A DNA stretch of 64,000 nt. Origin: Dipteris shenzhenensis (taxonomy: Eukaryota; Polypodiophyta; Polypodiopsida; Gleicheniales). The notes below the pieces were generated by a model. The model was not told the origin of the DNA. It saw only the letters and a list, made by a program, of their open reading frames with translations, and ran no database searches. Made by a program: the position numbers and the translations under genes. Below are positions 19,901 to 30,650 of the stretch, in pieces; position 1 is the stretch's first letter, and each line of letters opens with the position of its first letter. The stretch lies in the NCBI GenBank assembly GCA_047967505.1, contig CM106541.1; one strand, written 5' to 3'.

Positions 19901-21195
19901 CGTAGCAATTGAGGAGATTTGCACGGAGGCAGTTCATGTACCTGCAGATGAACCATGGATCATTGATAGTGATGCATTGCGCCACATGACCAGTCGAAAG
20001 GATTGGTATACCTCTCTATAGCCGGTAGGGAATGACATCCTGGTAGAAGTCGGCAATGATGCAAAATGTCCATCAAAAGGAAAAGGTATGATTGCCCTCA
20101 AGTCAGATGGAGTTGTAAAATAGTTGTCCGATGTTCTTTATGTGCCAGATATCAAGAGGAACTTGTTTTCCATTTCTACAATCATGGATCGGGACCTCAA
20201 AGTTCAATTCGATAAGAATGGTGCACAGCAGATCCTAGATCTTTAAGGAAAGGTCGTTGGTAAAGGTACATGATGCAACAACATTTACAAACTCTCAGCT
20301 TTCAGTGCTCAAGTGGATGTGAAGAACACTAAGCTGTGGCATGAGAGGTTTGGTTATCTAAACCTTAGTTCTTTGAAGGAGATGCATAAAAGTGGAATGA
20401 TTGCAGACCTACAAGAAATTTTAGATCTGCCTGATGTATGTGAAGGTTGCATGATGGGCAAGCAGCATCGGCATCCCTTTCCTAAAGAGGCCAGTGAGGC
20501 AAAGGCTCCTCTAGAGCTCGTTCACACAGACCTCTGTGGAAAGATGGAGATGGAAGCTTTGGGTGGTTCCTACTACTTCATGATGCTAATCGATGACTAC
20601 AGTAGAAGGATATGGATATACTTCCTGAAGAAAAAAGACAAGGCTTTCAGTAGGTTCAAGGAATGGCATGTAATGGTCGAGAAAGAATTGGGGAGGAAGG
20701 TGAAGAAGTTGAGATCAGACAGAGGTGGAGAGTTCACATCGACTGAATTCAAAAGTTACTGCAAAAGTCACAGGATCAAGAGGCAGAAACCCCCGCCACA
20801 TACATCATAGCAAAATGGAGTAGCAGAATGCAAGATACACATCATCTGCGAAATCGGCCGGAGTATGATCAAAGGGAAAGATTTGCCAAAGACTTTCTAG
20901 GCTGAAGCATGTAACACTGCAGTTTACATCCTAAATAGTAGCTACACGAAGGCTATGAATGGCAGGATGACTCCACTGCAAGCCTTTTCTGGTAAGAAAC
21001 CTTTAGCAGCACATTTTAGAGTTTTTGGATGTGACAGTTTTGTGCATGTCCTTGATGTTACCAGGACCAAATGGGAACCAAAGAGCCGAAAGTGTATTTT
21101 CTTGGGCTACAGTGAAGAGGCAAAGGGTTACTATCTCTATAACCCTGTTACCAAGAAGGTAATTGTAAGTCACGATGTGGTCTTCTCAAAATAGC
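19901..21195 (+). pseudogene. Copia D protease and integrase
   Basis: The protease site reads EPWIIDSDALRHMTSRKDW: the usual DSGA is DSDA, so the catalytic Gly is lost. The integrase finger (LWHERFGYLNLSSL, CEGCMMGKQHRHPF) and core (VHTDLCGKMEMEALGG, LIDDYSRRIW, LRSDRGGEF, then QNGVAE after a TAG at 20808-20810) follow. A second TAG at 20898-20900 stands where relatives have Trp. The integrase tail runs to SHDVVFSK and stops near 21195. Confidence 0.9.
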
Positions 21196-23049
21196 CGCAT
21201 TAATTGGAGGAGGATGCTTCCTTCCTAGACAAGCAATACCAGGATATCCATCCAGTACTGCCACCAACAGTGGACCGAACTCCCCCAACGGTGCTTGGGA
21301 GGATTCAAGACAAAGAAGATGAAGAAGAGCCTGCAGAACCACAATGGCAATGGCCATTCCTAAAGTGGGTAAAGTAGGTTTTGGATGGTAGAGAACCTCC
21401 AGCCATTGAGGAGGAACCATTCGAACACTGCCGGTCCAAGAGATTAGAGGAGCAAAGAAGGGCACAGGAACACTTCGTCAACTATGCTTTGATGATAGAA
21501 GTGATCCATGCTGATGAACCCAAGTGTCTTGAAGAGGCACAGGGAGATGATAGGTGGGAGATAGGTGGATGGAGGCTATGCAATCAAAGTATGGCTCCAT
21601 AATGAAGAACAACACTGGGGACTTGTGGATCGACCACCAAAATGCAAGGTAATCAGAACCAAGTGGGTGTACAAGATCAAGTACAAGTTCGACGGCATGT
21701 TGGATAAGTACAAGGCTTGGCTCATGGCAAAAGGATTTGCACAGGTACATGGTTTTGATTATCAAGATACTTTTGCTCCCACAGCTCAACTAACCACAAT
21801 TCGTAGTGTTTTGGCTTTAGCTACCCAAGGAAGTAGGCTCGTGTTTCAAATGGATGTGAAATCCACCTTTCTGAATGGAGATCTTAAGGAGGAGGTATAC
21901 GTGGAACAACCACTAGGTTTTGAGATCCCCAGTTCAAAAGGTAAAGTCTACAAACTGAAGAAGGCACTTTACAGGCTGAAAGAGGCCCCACGAGTGTGGT
22001 ACGAGTGAATTGATGCCTACTTTCTGCAAAATGGGTTCAGGAGGAGCCCAGCTAATGCGAATTTGTATATCCTCAGAGAAGGAGGCAAGTATATGATCGT
22101 GGTCCTTTCTGTGGACGACCTTGTCATAACAGGGAACCATGAAGAGAAGATCTCACAGACGAATCATTTGCTAGGAAGAGAGTTTGAAATGACAGACCTC
22201 GGACTGATACATTTCTGTTTGGGGATTGAAGTTTGGCAGGAGCTGAAATAGATCTTCATTTCATAGCTGAAGTATGCTGGAGAGATACTAAAGGCATTTG
22301 GCATGGCTAAGTGCAAGATAGTTGGTACCCCTATGGAGGTTGACGTGAAGCTCTCAAACGAGGATTCATCACCACTGGTGGATGAAGTGAAGTACAGAAG
22401 GCTTGTGGGCAGCTTGATTTACTTGTGCAACACACGGCTGGACATCAGCTTTGCGACTGGTGTACTAAGTAGGTTTTCCAATAAGCCCCGGGAGAACCAT
22501 TGGACGGCAGGGATGTGGGTGCTGAAATACATCAAATGCACACTTGATTATGGCATCACCTATACCAAGGGCAACATCTTGATCGGATTCTATGACTCAG
22601 ATTGAGCAAGAGACGTGCACAGTAGGAGATCAGTGATAGGGTACTGTTTCTCACTTGGATCTGGAGTTGTGTCATGGGTCAGCAAGAAGCAACCCACAGT
22701 TGCTCTTTCTTCTACCGAGGCCGAGTACAAATCTGCATGCTTTTCTTCTTGTAAACCAGTGTGGTTGAGGAGGATTTTGGGGGACATGGGTGCAGTGCAA
22801 AACAAGCCTACACAGTTATCATGTGACAATCAGAGTTGCATGGCGATTGCAAAGAACTCGGTGTTCCATGCTTGCATAACACACATTGAGATTCAATATC
22901 ACTTTGTATGTGAGCTCATCATGGATGGAGAGGTCAACTTGGTGTACTGTCCGACTATAGAGAATGCTGCAAACATCTTCACGAAGGCTTTTGGAAGAGA
23001 CTTGCTGGAGAGGCATCTTCATCGACTTGGCATTGGACCGAAAAAGTAA
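21196..23049 (+). pseudogene. Copia D RT and RNase H
   Basis: RT is recognisable from KCKVIRTKWVYKIKYKFDG through QMDVKSTFLNGDLKEEVY to SVDDLVITGN, where the usual YVDD is SVDD. RNase H keeps [13 protein letters not shown], and [12 protein letters not shown] follows. Stops include TGA at 22006-22008, TAG at 22249-22251, TAG at about 22264 (Gln in element C) and TGA at 22603-22605 (Trp in element B). A frameshift lies near 21580. The frame ends at 23049, 11 bp before the purine tract. Confidence 0.92.
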
Positions 23050-23071
23050 GTTCATGGACATTGAGGGGGGT

Positions 23072-23757
23072 TGTTAGATATCAAATCTCCACTCTCGAGT
23101 AACTACATGGGAACCAGCTAACTCTATTTGTAAGCCCCCCATATGAGGAGAAGGCATTTGAGTAGCTCGATTATCTGGTAGGTCCTGGTTTGGAAATGAG
23201 ATGGGGGCCATGTGTGGCCTGATGGCTAGACGGCTTCAGATAGAGTTGGCAAACTGCCAACTAGGCTACATGCAAGTGCGAGAAGGCATCCCTTGACTGA
23301 CCGCACTGAGGGTAGATGGAGCATTTCCTGAGGCAGCCCACTCTTGGGTTGCGAGGCTCGTTTGGAGCCTGAGATGATCCTGGATGGCAACTGTAGGTTA
23401 GTTGCTCTATTTTGTCCACCAGTTCTATCCCTAGTCGACGGTTTTGGATGGATTGGGTCGGTCACCCACTTGAGCCTAACCGACTATGACTAGTGGCTAT
23501 ATAAGAGCAAGCCCATGTAACCCATTTCATCACTGGCTACAGCAACCCTGATTCCTTAGCATCTAGCCTCCATCTTCTATTGTTTCTAGCATGCCATCGA
23601 AGCTTCTTTCACAGGAGCGCACGGTTGGGAGGCAGCGCCCTCTATTGTATCAGTTCTACAGTAATCAAATTTTTGATTCTCCATACTATCTTGTTTTCTC
23701 TCTTGCGTACGAGATCCTGTTATTTGTTGAGCACAGACATTGTATTATTTTCTTACA
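23072..23757 (+). repeat. 3' LTR of copia D
   Basis: 686 bp, TGTTAGATATC to CTTACA, with the TATA box at 23498-23505. It carries several deletions relative to the 5' LTR. Confidence 0.92.
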
Positions 23758-23762
23758 GATAC

Positions 23763-24104
23763 ACAATCGCTCAAATGAGCTGACATATAGAAGCATATAC
23801 ATGTGGAAGTATATACAAACTACTACTAATACTACTACTGCTACTGCTCATTTGAATCATCGTCCTTGTCCTCAACCTTGTCATGGTTGCACTGGCCTGT
23901 TTCCTAGCCCTCATGAGCTATGCCTGATATCCTTGGCCCTTGTCAAAGTCGTGTAAGTCAAATCCCTCGACATCACCACTCACCTCCACTGATGGAACAT
24001 TCAAGCTTGCACTCTAAGGGTGAAACCATATCAATTGGAAATTGGATTGGAACTTAAAGAATAAAACAATTTAAAAAGTGAGATTACAAGTAGGAGTAGA
24101 CTTA
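23763..24104. other. Spacer without a recognisable gene
   Basis: Contains a short imperfect (ACT)n run at about 23820-23846. I see nothing else. Confidence 0.6.
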
Positions 24105-24238
24105 TATCATGCGAGCAACCACCTCAGCCCAATCAACTGTCTCTCCCATGGCCTCTATCTCCATAAACCACAGCTTTGTTCCTATCCGAAATGCGCATCT
24201 CGCCTCTTTGTCTCTGGGAAGGTGACCCATCATAGCTG
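24105..24238 (-). CDS. Possible exon of unknown protein
   Basis: On the - strand a frame ends IGTKLWFMEIEAMGETVDWA and then EVVARMI before a stop. The residue mix looks protein-like, unlike the surrounding low-complexity sequence. I do not recognise the family. Upstream on the same strand lies the purine/pyrimidine palindrome region, which could be an intron or an insertion. It might belong to the same - strand locus as the 36-bp exon-like piece at 26042-26077. Confidence 0.25.
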
Positions 24239-24239
24239 A

Positions 24240-25690
24240 GCATAAGCATAGGCAAATGCATACGCTTATGAAAGAGACAAAATAAGAGAGGGGAAAAGAT
24301 ATGAGCATATGACCATATGCTCATGCATAAGCATAAGCATAGGCAAATGCATATGCTTATGAAAAGAAGAGGAAAGAGGACGAAAAAGAGGAAATAAGAG
24401 AGCCTGGGAAAAGAAGAGAAGGAAGAGGAAGGAAGAGGGGAAAAGAGAATGAAAAAAGAGAGGGGAAAAGAGCATAAACATAAGAGAAGGAAAAAGAAGA
24501 GGGGAAAATAAGAAAAGAGAGGAGAAAAGAAGAAAAGAGGGGAAAAAAGATAAAAAGAGAGAAAGCATATGCTTATGCTTATGCATGAGCATATAAAAGA
24601 GAGAAAGCATATGCTTATGCTTATGCATGAGCATATAAAAGAGAGAAAGCATATGCTTATGCTTATGCATGAGCATATGCTCATGCATAAGCATAAGCAT
24701 ATGCTTTCTCTCTTTTTATCTTTTTTCCCCTCTTTTCTTCTTTTCTCCTCTCTTTTCTTATTTTCCCCTCTTCTTATTTTCCCCTCTTCTTTTTCCTTCT
24801 CTTATGCTCATGCATAAGCATAAGCATATGCTTTCTCTCTTTTTATCTTTCTTTCCCTCTTCTTCTTTTCTCCTCTCTTTTCTTATTTTCCCCTCCTCTT
24901 TTTCCTTCTCTTATGCTTATGCTCTTTGCCCCTCTCTTATGCTCATGCATAAGCATAAGCATATGAGCACAAGCATAGGCAAATGCATATGCTTATGAAA
25001 ATAAGAGAAAAGATGATGAAAGAGAGGAAATAAGAGAGGGGAAAAGAAGAGAAATAAAAAAGAAGAGGGGAAAAGAGAAGGAAAAAACAGAGGGGAAAAG
25101 CATATGAGCATATGCTTATGCATAAGCATAAGCATACGAGCATAAGCATAGGCAAATGCATATGCTTATGAAAAGAAGAGAAAAGAGGATGAAAGGGAGG
25201 AAATAAGAGAGGGAAAAAAGAGGAGAAGGAAGAGGAATGAAAAGGGGAAAAAAGAATGAAAAAAGAGAGGAGAAAAGAAGAGGGAAAAAGAGCATAAGCA
25301 TAAGACAAGGAAAAAGAAGAGGGGAAAATAAGAAAAGAGAGGAGAAAAGAATAAAAGAGGGGAAAAAAGAGAAAAAGAGAGAAAGCATACGCTTATGCTT
25401 ATGCATGAGCATATGAGCATATGCTCATGCATAAGCATAAGCTTATGAGAGAGATACATAGACAAATGAATATGCTTATGGAAAGAAGAGAAAAGAGGAT
25501 AAAAGAGAGGAAATAAGAGAGGGGAAAAGAAGAGAAAGAAGAGAAAGAAAGTGGGGAAAAGAGAAGGAAAAAAGAGAGGGGAAAAGAAGAAAAGAGAGGA
25601 AAAAAGAGAAAAGGAGAGAAAGCATAAAGAGGAGAAAAGATGATGAAAGAGATGAAATAAGAGAGAGCAAAAATCAAAAAAGGAAAAAAG
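24240..25690. repeat. Cascade of purine-rich inverted repeats
   Basis: Units of AAGAGG/GGGGAAAA purine sequence alternate with ATGC-rich palindromes (CATATGCTTATGC, GCATAAGCATATG). The clearest palindrome centres at 24676/24677 (GAGCATATGCTC). Its left arm (about 24485-24676, with two extra copies of a unit of about 42 bp) matches the right arm (24677-24800) in reverse complement almost without mismatch. Further inverted copies centre near 24945, 25115 and 25420. Open frames here are repeats of Leu/Phe/Ser or Met/His and are not genes. Confidence 0.88.
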
Positions 25691-26215
25691 AGGAAGCACT
25701 TTCTTAACTGAAAAAGTCCTGCTTGGCCCTACAAAAGAGAGGAAACATACAATTTTTCAGATAACTAGTTAGAGGAAGGAGGAGTTTGGAGAAGCAACTT
25801 TCCAAAGGGATTGGATTGAGGGGACAAGCATAAGCCTACAAACAAGGAGAAAGCACAAAAGTAAAAGAGGGGAAGAAAGAGGGAGGAAAAGAGGAAAAGA
25901 GGGGAAGAAGAGGAAATAAGAGAAGAGAGGGGAAGAAAGGGTTCCTATGCCCATCACTATAGCTAGCGCTTAAAGCACTAGCTGTAGGCCAATGCAAATA
26001 ACGAAAATAAAAAAAGGAAAAAAGAGGAAGCACTTTCTTACCTGGAAAAGTCATGCTCAGTGTTTCGTGGATTGGTCCTACAAAAGAGAGGAAACATACC
26101 ATTTTTCAGATAACTAGTTAGAGGAAGGAGGAGTTTGGAGAAGCAACTTTCCAAAGGGATTGGATTGAGGGGACAAGCATAAGCCTACAAACAAGGAGAA
26201 AGCACAAAAGGAAGG
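25690..26215. repeat. Direct duplication of about 190 bp
   Basis: About 25685-25861 and about 26022-26211 are near-identical (GAAACATAC, TTTTTCAGATAACTAGTTAG, GGACAAGCATAAGCCTAC). They are separated by a purine-rich stretch and a short unique piece. The left copy lacks about 15 bp inside the exon-like segment that is intact in the right copy. Confidence 0.85.
26042..26077 (-). other. Possible 36-bp microexon
   Basis: On the - strand a 36-bp segment (encoding PIHETLSMTFP in one frame) is bordered by TTTTGTAG at its 5' side and GTAAGAAA at its 3' side, a good plant acceptor and donor. In the duplicated copy near 25700 the donor has become TTAAG and part of the exon is gone. This is suggestive only. 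Confidence 0.25.
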
Positions 26216-26629
26216 GAAAGAGGAGGAAGAGAAATACCAAAAAGAGAAGAGGTGAGTCTTCTTTCTGTCACCAAATCTCATTTTTTGTCCTTAATCTCTG
26301 AAAATCAAGCATGAAAATTAGCACATGGGCTTAGCAATGCAAGGAGAAACATGCTTCAACACTCACAAAATGAAATCTCACAAAAAATGAACCTACATTG
26401 CTTAAAGAGACACACCTTCTTGAAAAACTTCCTTTCACACAAGCAGAGAGGGAGAAGGGTCGAGAGGCAGCACAAGTGTTGGGAGAGGGGATTGGTAGGG
26501 GTGAGGAGTGTGGGGAATAGAGGAGGAAAGCGAGCTCACCAAATATAATGTGGGAGGAGAGATTTTTGCTTTTCTCATAGTAGAGTTGTGAAAGAAGGCA
26601 TTGCATAGGGTTTTGGGATTTAGCCCCCT
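26216..26629. other. Spacer without a recognised gene
   Basis: Low-information sequence upstream of the CACTA subterminal repeats. I see no supported coding region. Confidence 0.5.
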
Positions 26630-28553
26630 AGCATCGCTATATAGCGACACTGGTCACTCGCTATATAGTGACACTTATACCCTAAAACTGTCGCTATATA
26701 CTTATACCCTAAAAGCATCGCTATATAGCAGACGAAATAGGGCAAAGCATCACCATATAGGGATGGTTTAGGGCACTTGATCTAAGAAGAGAGGGAAGGA
26801 GCTCATGGGTGGCTATTTTTTTGATCTTAATGGATTTCCTTGCATTTTGTGTTGTGATTTTGGAGGTGTGCAGATGGAAGGGATGAGTGGAAGCTTGTCA
26901 AATGATGCACCAATGCTCTGGAGTGTAGAGTGTCTTACGGAGAGGTTGTATTATCATTGCACTCATTGCAAGCGAGAAGTACGACATCAATGCCGTATTG
27001 TCATGCGCCACTTGAGGATGCATGGGGAGGAGCCCAAACTAGTACCCACCATTCGTGGTGCACGTGGTGATGAATCATCAGAATGTCAATGCTATTTGAG
27101 TTTTTTAATATTGCATGCGTACACAACACAAAATCTTGAGACAAGATCTTATATTTACACGAAACGTTGAGACAGAATGAGGAGGGTTGCGAGGGTGTGC
27201 ATATACCTTCACACTTTGAGAAGGAGCATAGTCTCTCAGATGTGCTAGATGATGACGATATGGTGGACATGATGGATTCTATTTTTAGGGGCAATGCACA
27301 TGTGATGTCTGAGTCTAAGGCCATGTACATGGCACCTTTGAAAGAGGAGTTACAGATCTTATGGACAGGAGTGCGGGCCTTTCATATTTCCAGAGCTCCT
27401 AAACATACCAAATGGCATTTTTGCATGAAACACATTGATTGAAAGAGAGTCACATATGATTGTGGATTCATGGTGGCTAGCTTCACACAAGATAGCTGAC
27501 CAAGTGCTTCGGATACCAATTTTCTCTCCTTGCGATTGGATTATTGTGGGACCATATGGGAAATCTATGAAATTGATTTCAGATGATTCAGTATTTTCAT
27601 TCTTGATGTAAAATGGTTTTACAACTATTTACGACGAGATCTTTGTTCTTCCCAAGTACTGTGACTAGGTGCATACTTAAAAGATTTAATTAATTGAATC
27701 TTTCATTTTTAAATATAAATTGGTACATGTAATTAAGCGTAATTTCATATAATTGATGGCATTTGGCACCCATCTTTAATATAAGTGGTTTTTCATCCAG
27801 ATCGTTCTGATCCAAGATGGTGGTACGTGATCTGTGATCCAAGTTGCACCACGAAGTAAGCAAGTTTTTGAAGATAGAGATGTGGATATGGAGATGCCAC
27901 TACCAATGCCACATCCAATTGATCTAGATGGATCTAGCAAAGAAGATGAAGATCACAATATGAGCCAAGAGGAAGATGTGCATAATGACATTGTTCGGGA
28001 GGAAGATGGAGATCATGATATTGAGAAAGAAGATGACGATCATCAAGAATCACACGACTTTATTGAAAAAGATAATCAAGTCTTAGGTGAACGTACGATG
28101 CCAGATTACGATGATGATATAGGAGATCAACTCGGTATAGAGTTGGAGATACACTTGTATGGTGCACTAGACTTGGCTCAAGATGAAGCCGTTGATGTAA
28201 ATGCTCTTCATTGATTTTTTTCATCTCAAACTTGGACATGAATATATGAGCTTCAAACTTGATGTGCATGCTCTTGTACTTTTATTCTTGCAAAGGATCA
28301 AACATGTATGAAAAGAAATTTTTTTTGTCATTGGGTAAAACTATATTTAAAGGTCGGTATGGGGAAAAACACTCTGTAAAACGTTGCTATTTAATGACCT
28401 TGTACAAGTCTAACGTCGCTATATAGCGACATTTATAAAAGTGTCACTATATAGCAACACTTTTTAAAGATGCTTTGCATACTGATGTTTCGCACCCCGC
28501 GCGCACTAAATGTTAGTGCTTAACCATCAGAATAAGGCCCGTGTGTAGTAGTG
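26630..28553 (+). mobile_element. CACTA element 2, deleted, 5' end not found
   Basis: Subterminal copies of the TCGCTATATAGCGA palindrome lie at 26634-26647, 26658-26671, 26691-26700 and 26718-26729. A deleted transposase gene follows, then further palindromes (28415-28430, 28441-28457), and the element ends ...GTGTGTAGTAGTG at 28553. Inverted, the end is CACTACTACACACGGGCC, and it shares CACTAC, CAC, GCC and TCTGATGG with the end of CACTA element 1. The 3 bp after it are TAA. I could not find the matching left terminus, so the left boundary given is only the first subterminal repeat. Confidence 0.75.
26805..28214 (+). pseudogene. CACTA element 2 transposase remnant
   Basis: An ATG at 26805 opens an N-terminal part with a Cys/His cluster (YYHCTHCKREVRHQC, then VMRHLRMHGEEP) like the start of TNP2. 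After a frame change, MYMAPLKEELQILW and FHISRAP (about 27325-27405) match TNP2 fragment 1. The following catalytic part is deleted. RLDYCGTIWEIYEIDF (about 27530-27580) matches the C-terminal DUF4216 segment. FHPDRSDPRWWYVI and an acidic Asp/Glu/His-rich tail close the gene at 28214. Several stops and a small duplication at the tail show decay. Confidence 0.78.
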
Positions 28554-28569
28554 TAAAATATTGAATCTT

Positions 28570-30278
28570 ACAAGTGCATGTAGAATAGGTGGAATGCCCA
28601 TGGGTAATCATTCCAATGAGTGAAACCTGTAATTGCCATGCAGAATCGGTGTCCTTGGACCTCACTCGAAGTCTTGGAATTGCCGTCTTTTTTTGGTCCA
28701 TCTTATCATGGATTATGCATACATACTTTTTTGGATCCATCTCGGAGTACCTACGCCATGCATAGTATAAGTTCCTACAACTTTGTTGCTGTATCATATG
28801 CATCTTTCTCTCTTCCATCAGCGAATTGCGCTCATCTTGACTTTTTGTGGCTGCCAATTGAGCCTTGATCCGCCGGCTGCATACGCTGCATTTAGAGAAT
28901 TCACTTGTCTTAGCAAGGGCTACATTTTTTAAGTCTGATTTCCAAATCCTGCCAAATGTGGATGTGGATAGGCTCTGATAACCACGTTGATTAAGTGAAG
29001 TGTTGACCTCACGTAGGACGTCTATCTTCTTATACACTTTAGGTATCACTTGCTGTGTCTCTCTAGAACCTGCATGGTTCTACTCTTGTGAGGCATATGC
29101 TCTGTGCTATTATCCACAAAGTGTTGAATGAGAGCCCTTCCCATACCTATGTGCTCCCTGCTCCTCCTCACAATCCCTGAATTGCCATGCACATATCGTT
29201 GCACACCACTCTCAAATTGCTCCCTGTATCGATAAAATGATGTCCTTGGAATTCCATGCATCTCATACCATGCTCTACAACAGACATCCCGACCGTTTAT
29301 CCTGAAGTTATAGCATATCCTCCCTGTGTAGTCATGATGCCAAGCCATTGACAACACATCGTATATAAAGTTTGTACGAGACTCCAAGGAGCTGCCCCAA
29401 AAGTTCTTCCTTAGATTCATTAAGAGATCTCGCTCTGCATGTTGGCAACACCTTCTCCCACAACAATCGATGGAAGAAACCTACTGCATCGAATCTAGTG
29501 ACATTTTGTACATTGCTGTTGGAGGCTCTCTTTGTTTAGGCACCCTGTTAATGAAAGTGTACCTTTTTTTCTTTGATGTTGGATCGTCCCTTTTCAACAT
29601 TTGATCATTGACCAACTCATTTATACCAGCAACGTGGTCCATGGGCACATATTGTTGCAATGGGCTTCCATCAAGTAAGGTAATCTGCTTGATGGGCCAC
29701 TTTACTAGGCTGAGAGAGCCGACATCTTGCATAAAAGACCCTGAGTCACTTCCTCTAATTTGTTCTTTCTTTTCAATACCCACACCAATGCAATCGTTAC
29801 CTAATAGGTCAAAGTTTATAGAGTCTCCCGGGAAAACATATAAGATCACACCTTCTCCCACGGTCTTTGTTTTGCTCTCATCCCATAAGACAACCTTTTT
29901 CTCTTTCCAAGATTCACGAATGAAATTGTCAGTTTCCAATGAAGAAACTGGCATTGCCTCAACATAAGGTCGCTCAGGCTCACTTGGTGCAGCTTCTTCA
30001 GTTATCGCATCATCTAAAGAATCACCAACATGTTTTAGAGAGCCCTTAGGCCACTTGACAACGCTCCAAATTGCCTCACCAACAAGCACTGCATCCATAG
30101 TGGAAAATGGCAAGAGCATTTCACTATTGATAGACTTCTCCACTATCACCGATACATTTTCTGTCCCAATCTTCATACCACTACAGTAGGCCTCCAGATC
30201 TATTGCACACACTCCACCAATTCCAACCACTTCATTCCCCACCATCATCATGACCTTGTCCCTGCTTCTGATAGCCAT
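28570..30278 (-). pseudogene. DUF8039-like and DUF7869-like plant protein, split by CACTA element 2
   Basis: An ATG at 30278 opens a frame with two similar modules. The first has VGNEVVGIGGV and VLVGEAIWSVVKWPKGSLK; the second has KTVGEGVILYVFPGDS and GSLSLVKWPIKQITLLDG. Both recall the DUF8039 module of plant transposon proteins. After one TAG (about 29481) the same frame continues with CCQHAERDLLMNLRKNFWGS and GRDVCCRAWYEMHGIP. A frameshift near 29055 leads to KCSVCSRRIKAQLAATKS and CIIHDKMDQKKTAIPR, wording I associate with the N-terminal part of DUF7869 proteins. It ends with THGHSTYSTCTCK at a donor-like TTGTAAGA near 28570. CACTA element 2 ends 17 bp beyond. Family names are from memory and unchecked. 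Confidence 0.6.
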
Positions 30279-30650
30279 CCTCTATCATTATGATTACGGA
30301 GAATTAATTATGAACAAATTACAACCAAAGAATTTCATAAGACCATCAAACATGTCCTTCTAGATGGGAAGAATGGCATTGGTGCAAATCTTTATAAAGC
30401 ATGAATGAGTCTATACAAAATTTTCATGAAAGCATGAATTATTTCCCTAAAAATTTTAGCAATTTGATAAAACTTTTTCTAAAGCATGAATTATTTTCAC
30501 CATCGTCATGACCTGATTCATGCATCTGATAGTAGCCATCCCCTCTCATTATGATGACAGGAAATTGATTATGAACAGACTACAACCAAAGGATTTCATA
30601 AGACCAACAAAGTTGTCCTTGTAGCGGGGGGAGAATGGCACCAATGCCAT
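30240..30650. repeat. Direct repeat at the 5' edge of the DUF8039-like gene
   Basis: About 30240-30378 and 30500-30648 are diverged copies (CATTATGATKACRG, GAACARACTACAACCAAAG, ATTTCATAAGACC). The first covers the start codon of the - strand gene. The second runs into the palindromic array. Confidence 0.75.

Larger units (their letters stand above)
18262..23757 (+). mobile_element. Complete copia element D, heavily mutated
   Basis: The left LTR is 18262-18989 and the right LTR 23072-23757. A perfect target duplication GATAC flanks them (18257-18261 and 23758-23762). A primer binding site starts at 18990 and a purine tract TTGAGGGGGG lies at 23061-23070. Gag, protease, integrase, RT and RNase H are all recognisable in order but carry more than a dozen stops. 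The LTRs differ by indels (728 versus 686 bp), so the insertion is much older than C. Confidence 0.95.

Noticed and set aside
24133-25700. Leu/Phe/Ser-rich frames resembling membrane proteins
   Set aside because: Low-complexity translations of the pyrimidine strand of the palindrome cascade.
25955-25990. CACTATAGCTAGCGCTT...GCACTAGCTGTAG as a left CACTA terminus
   Set aside because: Does not match the 3' ends at 17477 or 28553 beyond the five-base signature.
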